A stretch of 64,000 nucleotides of DNA from Lachnospiraceae bacterium (lineage in GTDB: Bacteria > Bacillota > Clostridia > Lachnospirales > Lachnospiraceae): assembly GCA_014804795.1 (NCBI GenBank), contig JAAUZC010000048.1, forward strand, positions 23,846 through 87,845, read 5' to 3'. Both the position numbers and the translations under genes were made by a program. This document shows, piece by piece, positions 50,612 to 59,273 of this stretch. How positions within the stretch are numbered: position 1 is the first letter of the stretch; every line of letters begins with the position of its first letter. The notes beneath the pieces are model-generated. The model was not told the DNA's origin and searched no databases. It saw only the letters and a list, made by a program, of their open reading frames with translations.

Positions 50612-51529
50612 TTATAAAACAATCATTACTTTTACATACTCTTCCGTTTTGTCTCTCATAATATGGAGGCCTTTTTCCAGTTCATCCAGACAGAATCTCT
50701 GCGTAATATAATGCTCCGGCCTGATTTTCCCTTCCTGCAGCCGCTCTAAAACATAGCACCAGTCATCTGTATCATCATGCAGTAAAGAAGAGTTCCAGGT
50801 TCCCTTCACGGTAAGCTGGTTTCGCAGAATCTTCCAATATGTGCTTCTATCAAAATGCATATCGGAAGCCGGATTTCCCACAAGCTGTATCCGGCCTCCC
50901 GGCGCCGTCAAACAAATCGCTTTCTGTATCGTTTCATTTTTTCCAACACATTCAAAAAACACATCTACGCCGAGATTCCCTGTCTGTTCCATAATACGGC
51001 TTGCTGTATCCTTTTTACTTCCTTCAAAATATCGTTCTTCAGGTATCCCCAAATCTAATACATTTCTTTTTTGAAATTCTTTATTTCCGATCACAAACAG
51101 ATTATCTATTCCTGCCTCTTTCAAAAACATGGTAAGTAAAAGCCCGATAGTTCCCAGTCCGCATACAGCAACCGCGTCATCTTTCTCAGGCTTTATGCTT
51201 CTCATGGCATGTACCGCCACTGCCATCGGCTCCAACATCGCTGCCACCTCATAAGATACATTTTCCGGCAATTCTATCAGATTCCACACCGGCACTGCCA
51301 CATACTCCGCAAATCCGCCGTTTGCTCTGGAGCCCAAATAACCGTAGCTTCTGCACATTTCATATTGCCCGCTCTTACAGGGTACGCAATTTCCGCAGGG
51401 AAGTAACGGAAAGATTGCTACTCTCTTTCCCAACCAGTTGTCATCCGTTTCCGCTCCGGTTTCTACTACAATGCCGGAAAATTCATGCCCCGGTATCAGA
51501 GGATAAGAATATGTCCCTGTCTTAAACGC
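50612..51529 (-). pseudogene. 5'-truncated zinc-dependent alcohol/polyol dehydrogenase
   Basis: The open frame begins after a stop at 51530-51532 with AFKTGTYSYPLIPGHEFSG and runs to 50612 (about 305 residues). Present: GHEFSG, four structural-zinc cysteines CGNCVPCKSGQYEMC, Rossmann GLGTIGLLL and a full C-terminus, as in galactitol-1-phosphate/sorbitol dehydrogenases. Missing: the first about 40 residues with the catalytic-zinc Cys (CGSD motif). The upstream 130 bp is AT-rich and does not encode them. Internal ATG 51433 could give 273 residues but without the active site. Likely broken when the adjacent IS region formed. Confidence 0.8.
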
Positions 51530-51787
51530 TCATATGCGATAATAGCTCCTCAGTTACATATATTAACCCCGATATTTTTCTATTCCTACACCTCTATGAT
51601 TGATAAAGATATTTTCATCTTAGATATATTTTTAGAGAGCCACCTGTTTCAGAGAGCAAAGTCACGAACCACCAGCCCTGCTGGTGGTTTGCTGTTAGCC
51701 CTACGGGGCAAATGTTACTTTTCCGCCTAAAGGCGGTCCGACAAACCATTATCTTATTACTGGCAGCCGCTTAAAAGCGGCTCTTTG
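51530..51787. other. Non-coding end of the IS200-type element and dehydrogenase breakpoint
   Basis: Three hairpins follow one another: AACCACCAG/CTGGTGGTT (51667-51689), CCGCC/GGCGG (51723-51736) and AGCCGC/GCGGCT (51765-51782). Subterminal hairpins are what TnpA of IS200/IS605 elements recognises at its right end. The dehydrogenase frame is lost at about 51530. Confidence 0.5.
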
Positions 51788-52158
51788 TTACTTCCCTGAA
51801 TCGCTTTCCATGCGATCCCTTTCATATTGTTCCCCTATGTACTTCTTGATTGTTTCTTCATTCACGTTACCTACCGTTTCACAGTAGTATCCTCTTGCCC
51901 AAAAATGTCTGTTGTACTTCTCTCTGTATTTTGGATGTCTGTCAAATATCATCAGCGCGCTTTTCCCTTTGATTCTGCCTATTACTTTTGACACACATAA
52001 TTTCGGGGGAATCGACACATACATGCGTACATGGTCTGGCAGAGTTGCTTCCTTTATGATTGCAACCTCCTCCATCCTGCAAACTTTGCTGAGAATTTCC
52101 CCCACTTCCTTGCGCAATACCCCAAACATCGCTTTTCTACGATATTTCGGAATAAACA
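51788..52158 (-). CDS. tnpA: TnpA (IS200/IS605 transposase), exon 2
   Basis: Codes for VFIPKYRRKAMFGVLRKEVG... to the stop at 51788: most of a Y1 HUH transposase that cuts single-stranded DNA at hairpin ends. IPPK, LKGKSALMIFDRH-like and HFWARGYYCETVG blocks are conserved, and the catalytic Tyr in IKKYIGEQ is kept. The HUH motif reads DHVRM instead of DHVHM (CGC for CAC), so the second metal-binding His is lost. Joined to exon 1 it gives a 140-residue protein. Without intron splicing only a 113-residue fragment from ATG 52129 is open. Confidence 0.85.
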
Positions 52159-52199
52159 GTCGGGTAAGAGGTGGACATTACTGCCCATCCCTCCCCTAA

Positions 52200-52233
52200 G
52201 AACGGAACGTGCGACTTTCACCGCATTCCGCTC
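52200..52233 (-). ncRNA. Group II intron domain V
   Basis: A 34-nt hairpin on the minus strand: GAGCGGAATGCGG, GAAA tetraloop, and the complementary side ending CCGTTC, with the AGC triad and bulge typical of domain V, the catalytic core. Domain VI follows in 52159-52199. Confidence 0.9.
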
Positions 52234-52239
52234 ACGCAT

Positions 52240-53784
52240 CTATAACGCATAATACCCATTACGCGCGGCTGTACTTTTCAGATATGCCTGCTGTCGGTTC
52301 ATTCTATGTTCTTCCTTTCTCTTTAAAAAATAATCGCTGTCAAGAAATGGATTTTTCTTTAGATCCAATGATTTAATCCTGACTATTGGCATATCCATCA
52401 TCTGATACAGAATTATGTTTTCTGCCCTGAATGACCACTGCCTTCCACATTTTGCATGCCAATACCTGTTTTTCACCCATTTGTTGTTTTTCCTTGGATG
52501 TCTCCTTTTTGCCCATTTCCACAACATTTCCCAGAGCCTGTGGTCTATAAGGGAGAATGTACGTTTAGCGCAGACACAGTGATGGTATTCCGCCCAGCCT
52601 TTCGTTATCTGATTAAGTTTCGCTATCAAAAGCCCCTGTTCTGCTTCCCGATAGTATTTCACCGTCTGGCTGAGTTTCTCTGTGATTTTCTTCTTGGATT
52701 TTGCAGATGGCTGAATCAAAAGTTTACCTTTGTATTTCCTGAAATTCCATCCTAGAAAATCGAATCCATCTTTTATATTTGTGATAACCGTTTTCTCTTC
52801 TGACAACTTCAATCCTCTTTTGCCCATGAATTCTACAAGTACTTCTTTGATTTCAATCAGAATCTCCCTGCTGTTTGCTGTTACTATGAAATCATCAGCG
52901 TAACGGCAAAGGTGAACTTTATATTTATTATAATTAGGATTGTAGTGTCCAGTGCTGCTTGTACTATATCTTTCGCGCAAAAGGGCTTACATACCGTCCA
53001 GAGTCAGATTTGCGTAAGTCGGACTGATTAACCCTCCCTGTGGACTGCCTTCAGTCGTGGGAAAGAGTCTTTTATTATCTATATATCCACACTTCAGGAA
53101 TTGTTTCATTATCCTTTTATCCGTCGGGATGTTCTCCATCATCCATTCATGGCTGATGTTGTCAAAACAGCTCTTGATATCCCCTTCCAGAATCCATTCC
53201 GGGGAAGTTCGTCTTGATAAGAGTTTAAACATGTATTCCATAGCATCCTGTGCACATCTTTCTTGTCGGAACCCAAATGAAATCCTGTCTGCTGTTGTTT
53301 CTGCTATTGGAGCAAGGGCTAATAACTGTAGTCCCTGCATCGCCCTGTCTGACATAGTTGGTATCCCTAACGGACGTTTCTCCTTTTTACCATACTTTTC
53401 GATATAGGTTCTCTTTAATGGCTTTGCCCTGTATGTGCAGGGTTGGAGTTCATAAACCGCCTGAATTTTATCATCGTCAGTTACCCAGATGCTTCCATCT
53501 ATTCCTGGTGTTTTCTTTCCTTTATTTGTTATTACTCTTTTGACCGCTAACGCTTTCGCATAGAATGAGTTCGTTACCAGCTTTTGGAGTCTTTTTACAA
53601 GTCTCCATTTATTGTCCTGTACCGCCTTCACTATCCGCACTTGTAGTCTATTAACATACAATTCTGCCTGTTTCCAGTTAATTTCATTCCATTTCAGCTT
53701 TCTGTATGTCTGCATTGTCCTCGCAGATTGCGCCATTGAACTTTGTGCATTCATAGATTCCCAGTCTTTCATGTGATTAGACAC
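52240..53784 (-). pseudogene. ltrA: Group II intron reverse transcriptase/maturase with an in-frame stop
   Basis: About 514 codons in one frame. RT blocks are visible: KGKKTPGIDGSIW, RPLGIPTMSDRAMQ, EGDIKSCFDNISHEW, TTEGSPQGGLISPTYANLTLDGM and CRYADDFIVTA (catalytic YADD), then the X/maturase domain (GFDFLGWNFR, KGWAEYHHCVCAKRTFS). A TAA at 52987-52989 replaces the usual Glu codon of DGMEALLRERY, just before the YADD block, so a full protein is not made. No HNH endonuclease seen at the C-terminus, which ends 6 bp before domain V. Confidence 0.88.
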
Positions 53785-54292
53785 GCGCCAGACGTCTGCC
53801 TCCTTTCGGATGGAACAAAGTTTGAATCCCTATCTGTTACATTACATAACAGCGTTCGCTTCTTCTGGCATCCTTTCCTCCTGCGCTTTGTATCTCTCTC
53901 ACGATTGACCTACCTGTATAAGGAGCACAAGAGGGTTTCCCAGTTCCGTTGCTTGAATTATTGCGATGCATTTAGGCTCCATCTTTAGACCGGAGGTGCT
54001 TTGTCCATTCGACTTGGCGCACATCGAAACCGCCAAGCCCACGCCCTCTAACCGTTTTGGTAATGGTGTATCAGTCACTTTCACCATTTCAAGTATCACG
54101 ACCCTTACGATGATTCACTTATGTTAGCCATGTGCATCTATTCCTAGCAGTTGGGCGGATGTGACTTCCACTTGCCCGCATTGTTCCACTGCTTCACACC
54201 TTTCATTGCTTACTAGGCATTTCGTGGTAGGAATATCACGAATGGAGGTGATAGCGCATGTGCGCACTTCAAACAACGACCGCAGGTCGCAC

Positions 54293-54344
54293 CAATATGG
54301 TACGTGCAATTATATCTGCTATGTGCTAAACTTAAATCGTCCAT
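54293..54344 (-). CDS. tnpA: TnpA (IS200/IS605 transposase), exon 1
   Basis: ATG 54344 after GGAGG; 17 codons plus one base encode MDDLSLAHSRYNCTYHI, the usual start of this TnpA group. The next codon (GTG, Val) is split by the intron: G here, TG in exon 2. Confidence 0.85.
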
Positions 54345-54501
54345 AGGACACCTCCGTTGTATATGATGCGGTTTGCCAGACCTACATCCATTATACAGCG
54401 GAGTTTTCTATCTTTGTACTCTGCTCACCGCTTCCAGCATTTGTTAGTCTCCCCAGCTCTGCTGGGAATTTATACTGTTTCATTAAAACAGATTTATTAT
54501 C

Positions 54502-55008
54502 TTATTCTCCCACCACCAGAATCTGGCACATCTTCATTGTCTCAAGTGCTGCCCTGTGGGTTTGCGGCGTTACCCCGGCGCAGCAGCCCGCATCCACAGT
54601 AATTTCCACATCCGGAAACATTGCCTTTAAGATCAGAGCATTAGAAACCACACAGATATCCGTGCACAGTCCGACCAGTTCAATCTCTTCAAAGTTTCTC
54701 TTGTTCCAATGTATCCAGCCAAAAGTCGGCTTGTCAATATAAGTACAGCCCGGCACTTCCAGACCTTCCGCAATCTCCCAACCTTTTGTGCCGTAAATGC
54801 AATGTTCTACCGGCAGCTTTTTCCCTTCCGGCGTCTCCAGATAGTTTTCCTGATGAGTATCCCTTGTAAAAATAATCTCGTCACCACGCTTCCGGTATTC
54901 CGCAATCTTCTTTTTTACATTTTCAACAATCGCCTGTGCTTCTTTTGTTCCCAGAGTTCCATCAATAAAATCATTTTGCATATCTACTACTATCAGTGTT
55001 TTTTTCAT
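54502..55008 (-). CDS. Isochorismatase/nicotinamidase-family cysteine hydrolase
   Basis: A 168-residue enzyme. Catalytic triad residues: Asp in VVDMQNDFIDG (about 9), Lys in IDKPTFG (about 93) and Cys in GLCTDICVVSNAL (about 117-121). The HxxH-like metal residues of PncA are represented by DTHQENY. The pattern fits nicotinamidase-like hydrolases (PncA group), which turn nicotinamide to nicotinate for NAD salvage, but substrate assignment is tentative. GGGTGGG precedes the ATG. It stands between the two IS elements and is intact. Confidence 0.9.
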   Translation of the reverse strand: MKKTLIVVDMQNDFIDGTLGTKEAQAIVENVKKKIAEYRKRGDEIIFTRDTHQENYLETPEGKKLPVEHCIYGTKGWEIAEGLEVPGCTYIDKPTFGWIHWNKRNFEEIELVGLCTDICVVSNALILKAMFPDVEITVDAGCCAGVTPQTHRAALETMKMCQILVVGE

Positions 55009-55143
55009 ATTCCCACCCTTTCATAATAAAACGTTCCGATACTCCTTTGCCCCAGATCTGTCTTCTATAATTTTTATGACGATATTATAACACATCTTAC
55101 AACTATAGTAAAATTACCAAAATGTAAAGCGGCCATCAAAAAT

Positions 55144-56718
55144 CTTGAGTTTCCGCAAACTGCAATCAAAAAATGAGTATGTTAATCAAAAGTACCAATC
55201 CGCCAGCTTTTGAAGGTATTCGAATGGCAGTATCTGTGAGTAGTGGTACTCAAAATAAGCCCCGCCGGAACCGGACTCTGGGAGACATATTCTTTTATCT
55301 ATTCAAACGGTCAGTTTAAGGCAGAGTTGACGGTATGCCGGACGCCTGGTCCGGAACCACAGCCTGACGCCTTCTTTTGCATACGAGAGTATGCCACAGA
55401 TGCCTTTGGCCAACCGATAATAACAGAAATATACTTTTTCCTTTATAGGATCTGCTTCCTGTATGATGGAAACCTTAAGGGCATTTGTTTCCGGCTTCAT
55501 GGATATATGTGCCAGAAAAGCCATGCATAAGGTAATATAAAAATTAAGTGCATTGATCGCGGAAAGTTTTCTTATGCGGAAATTTTCAAGCCGGAACATC
55601 TGTTTTTTGCAACGGAAATATTCTTCGATCTTCCAGCGTGAAAAGTAGATCCTTGCCACTTTGACCACATCTTCTTTGGAGCGGATCTCTTTATTCGTGG
55701 CAAGCATCATCGGGTGTTCGGTAATGCCGTAAACAAGTACCAGATAGATATCTTTTCTGGATGCGGTGATCTGCACTTTTACATGGGAAAGATAGGCTTC
55801 GTGTTTTTTACCTCTGTATATTACATTTGTTTTGACTTTGCCTTTACGGCGGTTACGTAATTCCGCGGCCATTGTCCATTTATTGTGGTATAACAGTTTA
55901 CGGTTGGATTTCAGGCGGATGACATAGTCCTGTCCCAGTTCATCCAGCTTCAGAAACATCTTATTGTCATCATACCCCCGGTCCATGGCAAAGGTTGCCC
56001 TGCCAAAGACTGCTTTCGCCTGCTCCATTGCCTGAAAAGTGATCGTATTTACAGATTTATAATCCTTTTCAGCGGAGGAGTGTATTTTTGAGAAGATGCT
56101 CACGGGATGATTGCTGCCTGTAAGCACACAGGCTTCCGTAACATGACAGCCCTTTTTGTAGACACTTTTTGTAGACGTGCTTTCTGAACCATCGCGTACT
56201 ATGCCGAGAGACTCGAAGTGGTATCCGTCAGGTTTTACAACATCGCTGTCATCGATATGTATGACTGGTTCTGAAGGGACCCACTTTTTCAGCAGGCGGA
56301 GATAAGAAGCCTCTGCGGCGGCAGGAGTACCTTTTTCAAGGTGTCTGGATAAACGGTCAACGACGTTGATCTTTTTAGAGGGCTCGTGGAGCTGGTCGGC
56401 AACATCTGTCAACAGGCAGCTGCCGGAAGCGAGCATGCCATAGGTGATATCAGCGGTAAATTTCTTTTCGGGCTTTGAAAGATGTCTGGAAATCTTATTT
56501 GAAAAATTTATAATTTCACGTTTCAAAGTATAGGTTTTTGATGTAAAATCAGTCATATAAGGAATCCTTTCTTTTTTGTTTAGTGGATTATTGTTGTGGT
56601 GACTTTATTTTACAACAAAAGAGAATGAGATTCCTTATATTTAGGGGATTTTTTGAAAGTTGTTGATAACAGGACGGTATACATCAGGGTTCTGCTGATA
56701 ATTCTGCGGAAACTCAAG
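55144..56718 (-). mobile_element. Complete IS4-family-like insertion sequence
   Basis: 1575 bp. Terminal inverted repeats CTTGAGTTTCCGCA (55144-55157) and TGCGGAAACTCAAG (56705-56718), 14 bp and perfect. Direct target repeats TCAAAAAT flank it at 55136-55143 and 56719-56726. One transposase gene. The insertion lies 11 bp before the -35 box of tRNA-Thr. Confidence 0.95.
55303..56556 (-). CDS. DDE transposase, IS4 family-like
   Basis: A 417-residue transposase. DDE residues are suggested by VIHIDDSDVVKP (first Asp), FAMDRGYDDNKMF (second Asp) and the YREK signature YFSRWKIEEYFRCKK (Y-x2-R-x3-E-x6-K; Glu third). The N-terminus is helical, the C-terminus basic. AAAGG precedes the ATG. Frame intact, with perfect ends, so the element may still move. 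Confidence 0.92.
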   Translation of the reverse strand: MTDFTSKTYTLKREIINFSNKISRHLSKPEKKFTADITYGMLASGSCLLTDVADQLHEPSKKINVVDRLSRHLEKGTPAAAEASYLRLLKKWVPSEPVIHIDDSDVVKPDGYHFESLGIVRDGSESTSTKSVYKKGCHVTEACVLTGSNHPVSIFSKIHSSAEKDYKSVNTITFQAMEQAKAVFGRATFAMDRGYDDNKMFLKLDELGQDYVIRLKSNRKLLYHNKWTMAAELRNRRKGKVKTNVIYRGKKHEAYLSHVKVQITASRKDIYLVLVYGITEHPMMLATNKEIRSKEDVVKVARIYFSRWKIEEYFRCKKQMFRLENFRIRKLSAINALNFYITLCMAFLAHISMKPETNALKVSIIQEADPIKEKVYFCYYRLAKGICGILSYAKEGVRLWFRTRRPAYRQLCLKLTV

Positions 56719-56729
56719 TCAAAAATTCA

Positions 56730-56758
56730 TTGACAGCGTAACTTTGATTTGATACAAT
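56730..56758 (+). promoter_or_regulatory. Promoter of tRNA-Thr
   Basis: TTGACA (56730-56735), 17 bp, TACAAT (56753-56758). Confidence 0.85.
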
Positions 56759-56806
56759 AAACTTCGGTAATCAGAAAAAATAATCATAAAAAATGATTGC
56801 CTGTAA

Positions 56807-56879
56807 GCTGATGTAGCACAGTCGGTAGTGCGTCGCATTGGTAGTGCGGAGGTCACGGGTTCGATTCCCGTCATCAGCT
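56807..56879 (+). tRNA. tRNA-Thr (anticodon GGT)
   Basis: 73 nt. Acceptor GCTGATG/CATCAGC, D arm GCACAGTCGGTAGTGC, anticodon stem TCGCA/TGCGG with loop TTGGTAG (anticodon GGT), T arm GGGTTCGATTCCC, discriminator T. The integrase gene faces its 3' end, the usual attachment site. Confidence 0.95.
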
Positions 56880-56989
56880 TTAGTTGAATTTGGCTGAAAT
56901 CCTTGATTTTTCAGGGTTTTCAGTTTTTTTATTGCCTGAAATTTGTGATTACACATGATTACACTTTTTATATTACTGTAACCACCCTT

Positions 56990-58258
56990 TTACATTATTT
57001 TGCTTTCTCTCAGCATATCGTTTTTATTTAAGATGTCACGTTTATATTCTTTGTTCCTGATAGAAAACTCATAATATTTGTGGGTAGTGGCACTGTCTTT
57101 GTGCCTTAATTGTGCTTGTGCAATCTTCTCTTCCACTCCATTAGCCAACAGATAAGAAGCATATGTTTTTCTTAGCTTATGCATTGACCGATATTTTACG
57201 CCTGTCTCATTACATATCTTTTTCAATGCCTTGCTAAAAAAGTAAGACTTTAGCCTTCCATATTCTGGATCATAAAATAGAAATTCACTGCCTATCCCAT
57301 TTTTCAGATTTAATTTTCTTATGAGCGATAGTACGTTCATTGCTGAATTTGACAACTCAATCCCATTCATACTGCATTCACTCTTAGGAAACTCACGGAC
57401 TGAATATATAGTTTTATTATCAGCATCTTTATACTTAATCTCTGTTCTCTGTATATACAGCATTTCTTTTTCCTGATCACTCGTTTTTAGAGAACACAGC
57501 TCTCCAGCCCTCAGTCCTGTAAGAAGTGCAAGCAATATCCCTAATTCTCTCGTAGATTGATAATTTTTAATGATATAATCAGCAATAATCGAAATATCTT
57601 TTTCGCTGTATACCTGTTCCTCATCCTTTACTATGTTCTTTTTGAATTTCTTATCCGATACTTTATAATCTTTCAATGTATAGGACATAGATATACATTC
57701 TAAATTCTTTTCAGACATTGCATAACTGAATATACCATTTAATACAGTTTTTAGATTACTGAAAGTTTTTCTCGTGATGTTGTTTTCATTAAGAGTGTCT
57801 TTTAAAAACCTGATCACATCACTATCAGATACACTTTCAATATCAATCTTAGAAAACTTTGTTCCCAGAAGAAATCTATCATAGTCATTCTGGTAGCGGT
57901 CTGCTGTGTTTTTCTCAATATCTTTTTCTTTCAGGGCATATGCCATCCATTCTTTAAAAATTGCTTCTACTGAATGATTGACTTTCTTTACAGGATGCCT
58001 TTTAATATAATCTTTTACAATGTAATCTTCTAGTTCTTCTTTACTGCTTTTTGCTATTAACCTCCTTTTCTTCGGTTTTGTTTCATCTTCTACATACGTT
58101 TTTACTCTTCCATCTGACGCAATCCAAATGTCATATGGATGTTTCTTTAAAATCGCGTTTCGTTTTGATTTCTCCATGCTCATTCGCACATCATCAAGAT
58201 TTATAATACTATTGTCTATCATAAATTGCAATGTATCTCTCATTGCTATATTGTTCAT
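56990..58258 (-). CDS. int: Tyrosine recombinase/phage integrase
   Basis: About 422 residues from ATG 58258 (MNNIAMRDTLQFMI); the frame is open to 58381. AGAGGTG lies 24 bp upstream of that ATG with no ATG/GTG/TTG at ideal spacing, so the true start is unsure. Arm-binding/core SAM-like domain at about 110-200; catalytic residues Arg in TGLRAGEL, HKLRKTYA (HxxR), LRHKDSATTH and Tyr in THKYYEF. It inserts and excises the element at tRNA-Thr. AT-rich, unlike the flanking core genes. Confidence 0.9.
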   Translation of the reverse strand: MNNIAMRDTLQFMIDNSIINLDDVRMSMEKSKRNAILKKHPYDIWIASDGRVKTYVEDETKPKKRRLIAKSSKEELEDYIVKDYIKRHPVKKVNHSVEAIFKEWMAYALKEKDIEKNTADRYQNDYDRFLLGTKFSKIDIESVSDSDVIRFLKDTLNENNITRKTFSNLKTVLNGIFSYAMSEKNLECISMSYTLKDYKVSDKKFKKNIVKDEEQVYSEKDISIIADYIIKNYQSTRELGILLALLTGLRAGELCSLKTSDQEKEMLYIQRTEIKYKDADNKTIYSVREFPKSECSMNGIELSNSAMNVLSLIRKLNLKNGIGSEFLFYDPEYGRLKSYFFSKALKKICNETGVKYRSMHKLRKTYASYLLANGVEEKIAQAQLRHKDSATTHKYYEFSIRNKEYKRDILNKNDMLRESKIM

Positions 58259-58436
58259 TTCACAGTTTAAAATGTTTTGTATCGCTATCACCTCTACAAA
58301 TAATATATTCAAAAAGGTACTGCTATATTTAAACAACAGTACCTTATAATCGTATCTATATTCAGTTTTCAAATTTCTCAATCAATATACAAAAGACATG
58401 ATATATAACCATGCCTTTACTCCAAACAGTTAATAG

Positions 58437-58610
58437 TTACTTTTTCATAATTTCTATTTTTCGATAATGTTTTAAAACATCTGCCAATTCATATACCGGG
58501 CTATTATTTACATCATGTATACACTTTACATATATAACACTACCCATTACACAAAAGACGGAGAAATAGTCTTCTCCATCTTTTATCATATCATTATTAC
58601 ATATTTTCAT
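58437..58610 (-). CDS. Small phage-region ORF
   Basis: 57 codons from ATG 58610 to TAA 58437, AT-rich, between the 197-residue gene (7 bp away) and the integrase. N-terminus MKICNNDMIKDGEDYF, C-terminus LADVLKHYRKIEIMKK. The ribosome binding site is weak and no family is recognised. It fills an otherwise empty 360-bp interval in the right orientation. Confidence 0.45.
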   Translation of the reverse strand: MKICNNDMIKDGEDYFSVFCVMGSVIYVKCIHDVNNSPVYELADVLKHYRKIEIMKK

Positions 58611-58617
58611 CTTAATA

Positions 58618-59211
58618 CTATTCTGCTTTCATATATGTTTTCTTAATTATATCTGTTGTTGACTGAAACCATCTAGCAATAATATCCATACATCTATCTA
58701 TGATATAGATAAGTTCCTCTTGTCCTTTATCTGTTTGTTTGGAGATTATCTCCTGAACTACACAAGTTAATACTAAAGAAAGAGGAACATTATATAAACT
58801 AATGATATTCTTCATGATAATATTATAAATATCCTCTGCTCGTTCTCTTTCATACCCCAAACATACAAACATATCTATAAAAGTATCCTTGTCCTTCTTT
58901 TCTTTTATATTTGGATATCCCACCATATCATTCATTGAAGTCTTACAGATATATGTTATATCTTTCACCTTAACAATTTCACCTGAATAACTTGTTTGAC
59001 TCATTGGCATATCAATATAAATCACTTGTTCTGTCTCTGAATTTTCATCACTTTGATAAGCTCCAATATGGGCAATTTTTCCCATATATCTTTTGCCATC
59101 TTTTAAACAGCATATTATATTCTCACCTTCAAGAAAAACCTCTGTTTTTTCTCCGTCTTTATATATCAAAGATATTTTTTCTTCTACACTATTTTTAATT
59201 ATTTCTGACAT
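58618..59211 (-). CDS. Hypothetical protein downstream of the tape-measure gene
   Basis: A 197-residue protein. The N-terminal half (about 1-95) is beta-rich with a GKIAHIGAYQ segment suggestive of a small Tudor/SH3-like barrel; the C-terminal half (about 105-197) is helical (YERERAEDIYNIIMKNIISLYN). No signal peptide or membrane helix is clear. GGAGG precedes the ATG. It follows the tape-measure gene by 62 bp on the same strand. It does not resemble distal tail, tail fibre or lysis proteins. Function unknown. Confidence 0.72.
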   Translation of the reverse strand: MSEIIKNSVEEKISLIYKDGEKTEVFLEGENIICCLKDGKRYMGKIAHIGAYQSDENSETEQVIYIDMPMSQTSYSGEIVKVKDITYICKTSMNDMVGYPNIKEKKDKDTFIDMFVCLGYERERAEDIYNIIMKNIISLYNVPLSLVLTCVVQEIISKQTDKGQEELIYIIDRCMDIIARWFQSTTDIIKKTYMKAE

Positions 59212-59273
59212 TACATTCCTCCAAAATATTCAATAAAACCACACCCACATTTCAGAGTGTGGCTAAGTCATGT

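Larger units (their letters stand above)
52159..54292 (-). mobile_element. Group II intron inserted in tnpA
   Basis: 2134 bp. The 5' end GTGCGACC (54292 downward) and the 3' end ACCCGAC (to 52159) are group II consensus ends. Removing it joins ...TACCATATTG to TGTTTATTCC and restores the tnpA frame through the conserved YHIVFIPKYRRK. About 500 nt of structured 5' RNA (53785-54292) precede the maturase frame, and a 34-nt domain V lies at 52200-52233. Confidence 0.9.
51660..54470 (-). mobile_element. IS200/IS605-type element (tnpA only) carrying a group II intron
   Basis: A tnpA split in two exons (54293-54344 and 51788-52158) is flanked by hairpins: CCCAGC/GCTGGG (54452-54466) upstream and those at 51667-51782 downstream. 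No tnpB is present. Ends are approximate because this family makes no inverted repeats or target duplications. Confidence 0.6.

Noticed and set aside
52159..54292. Reverse transcriptase as part of a retron or diversity-generating element
   Set aside because: Domain V, intron ends and maturase X domain show a group II intron; no template/variable repeat or msr/msd was seen.
51749..54505. ATTATCTTATT at both ends of the IS200-type region as terminal repeats
   Set aside because: AT-rich, 11 bp, and this family does not use direct terminal repeats; likely chance.
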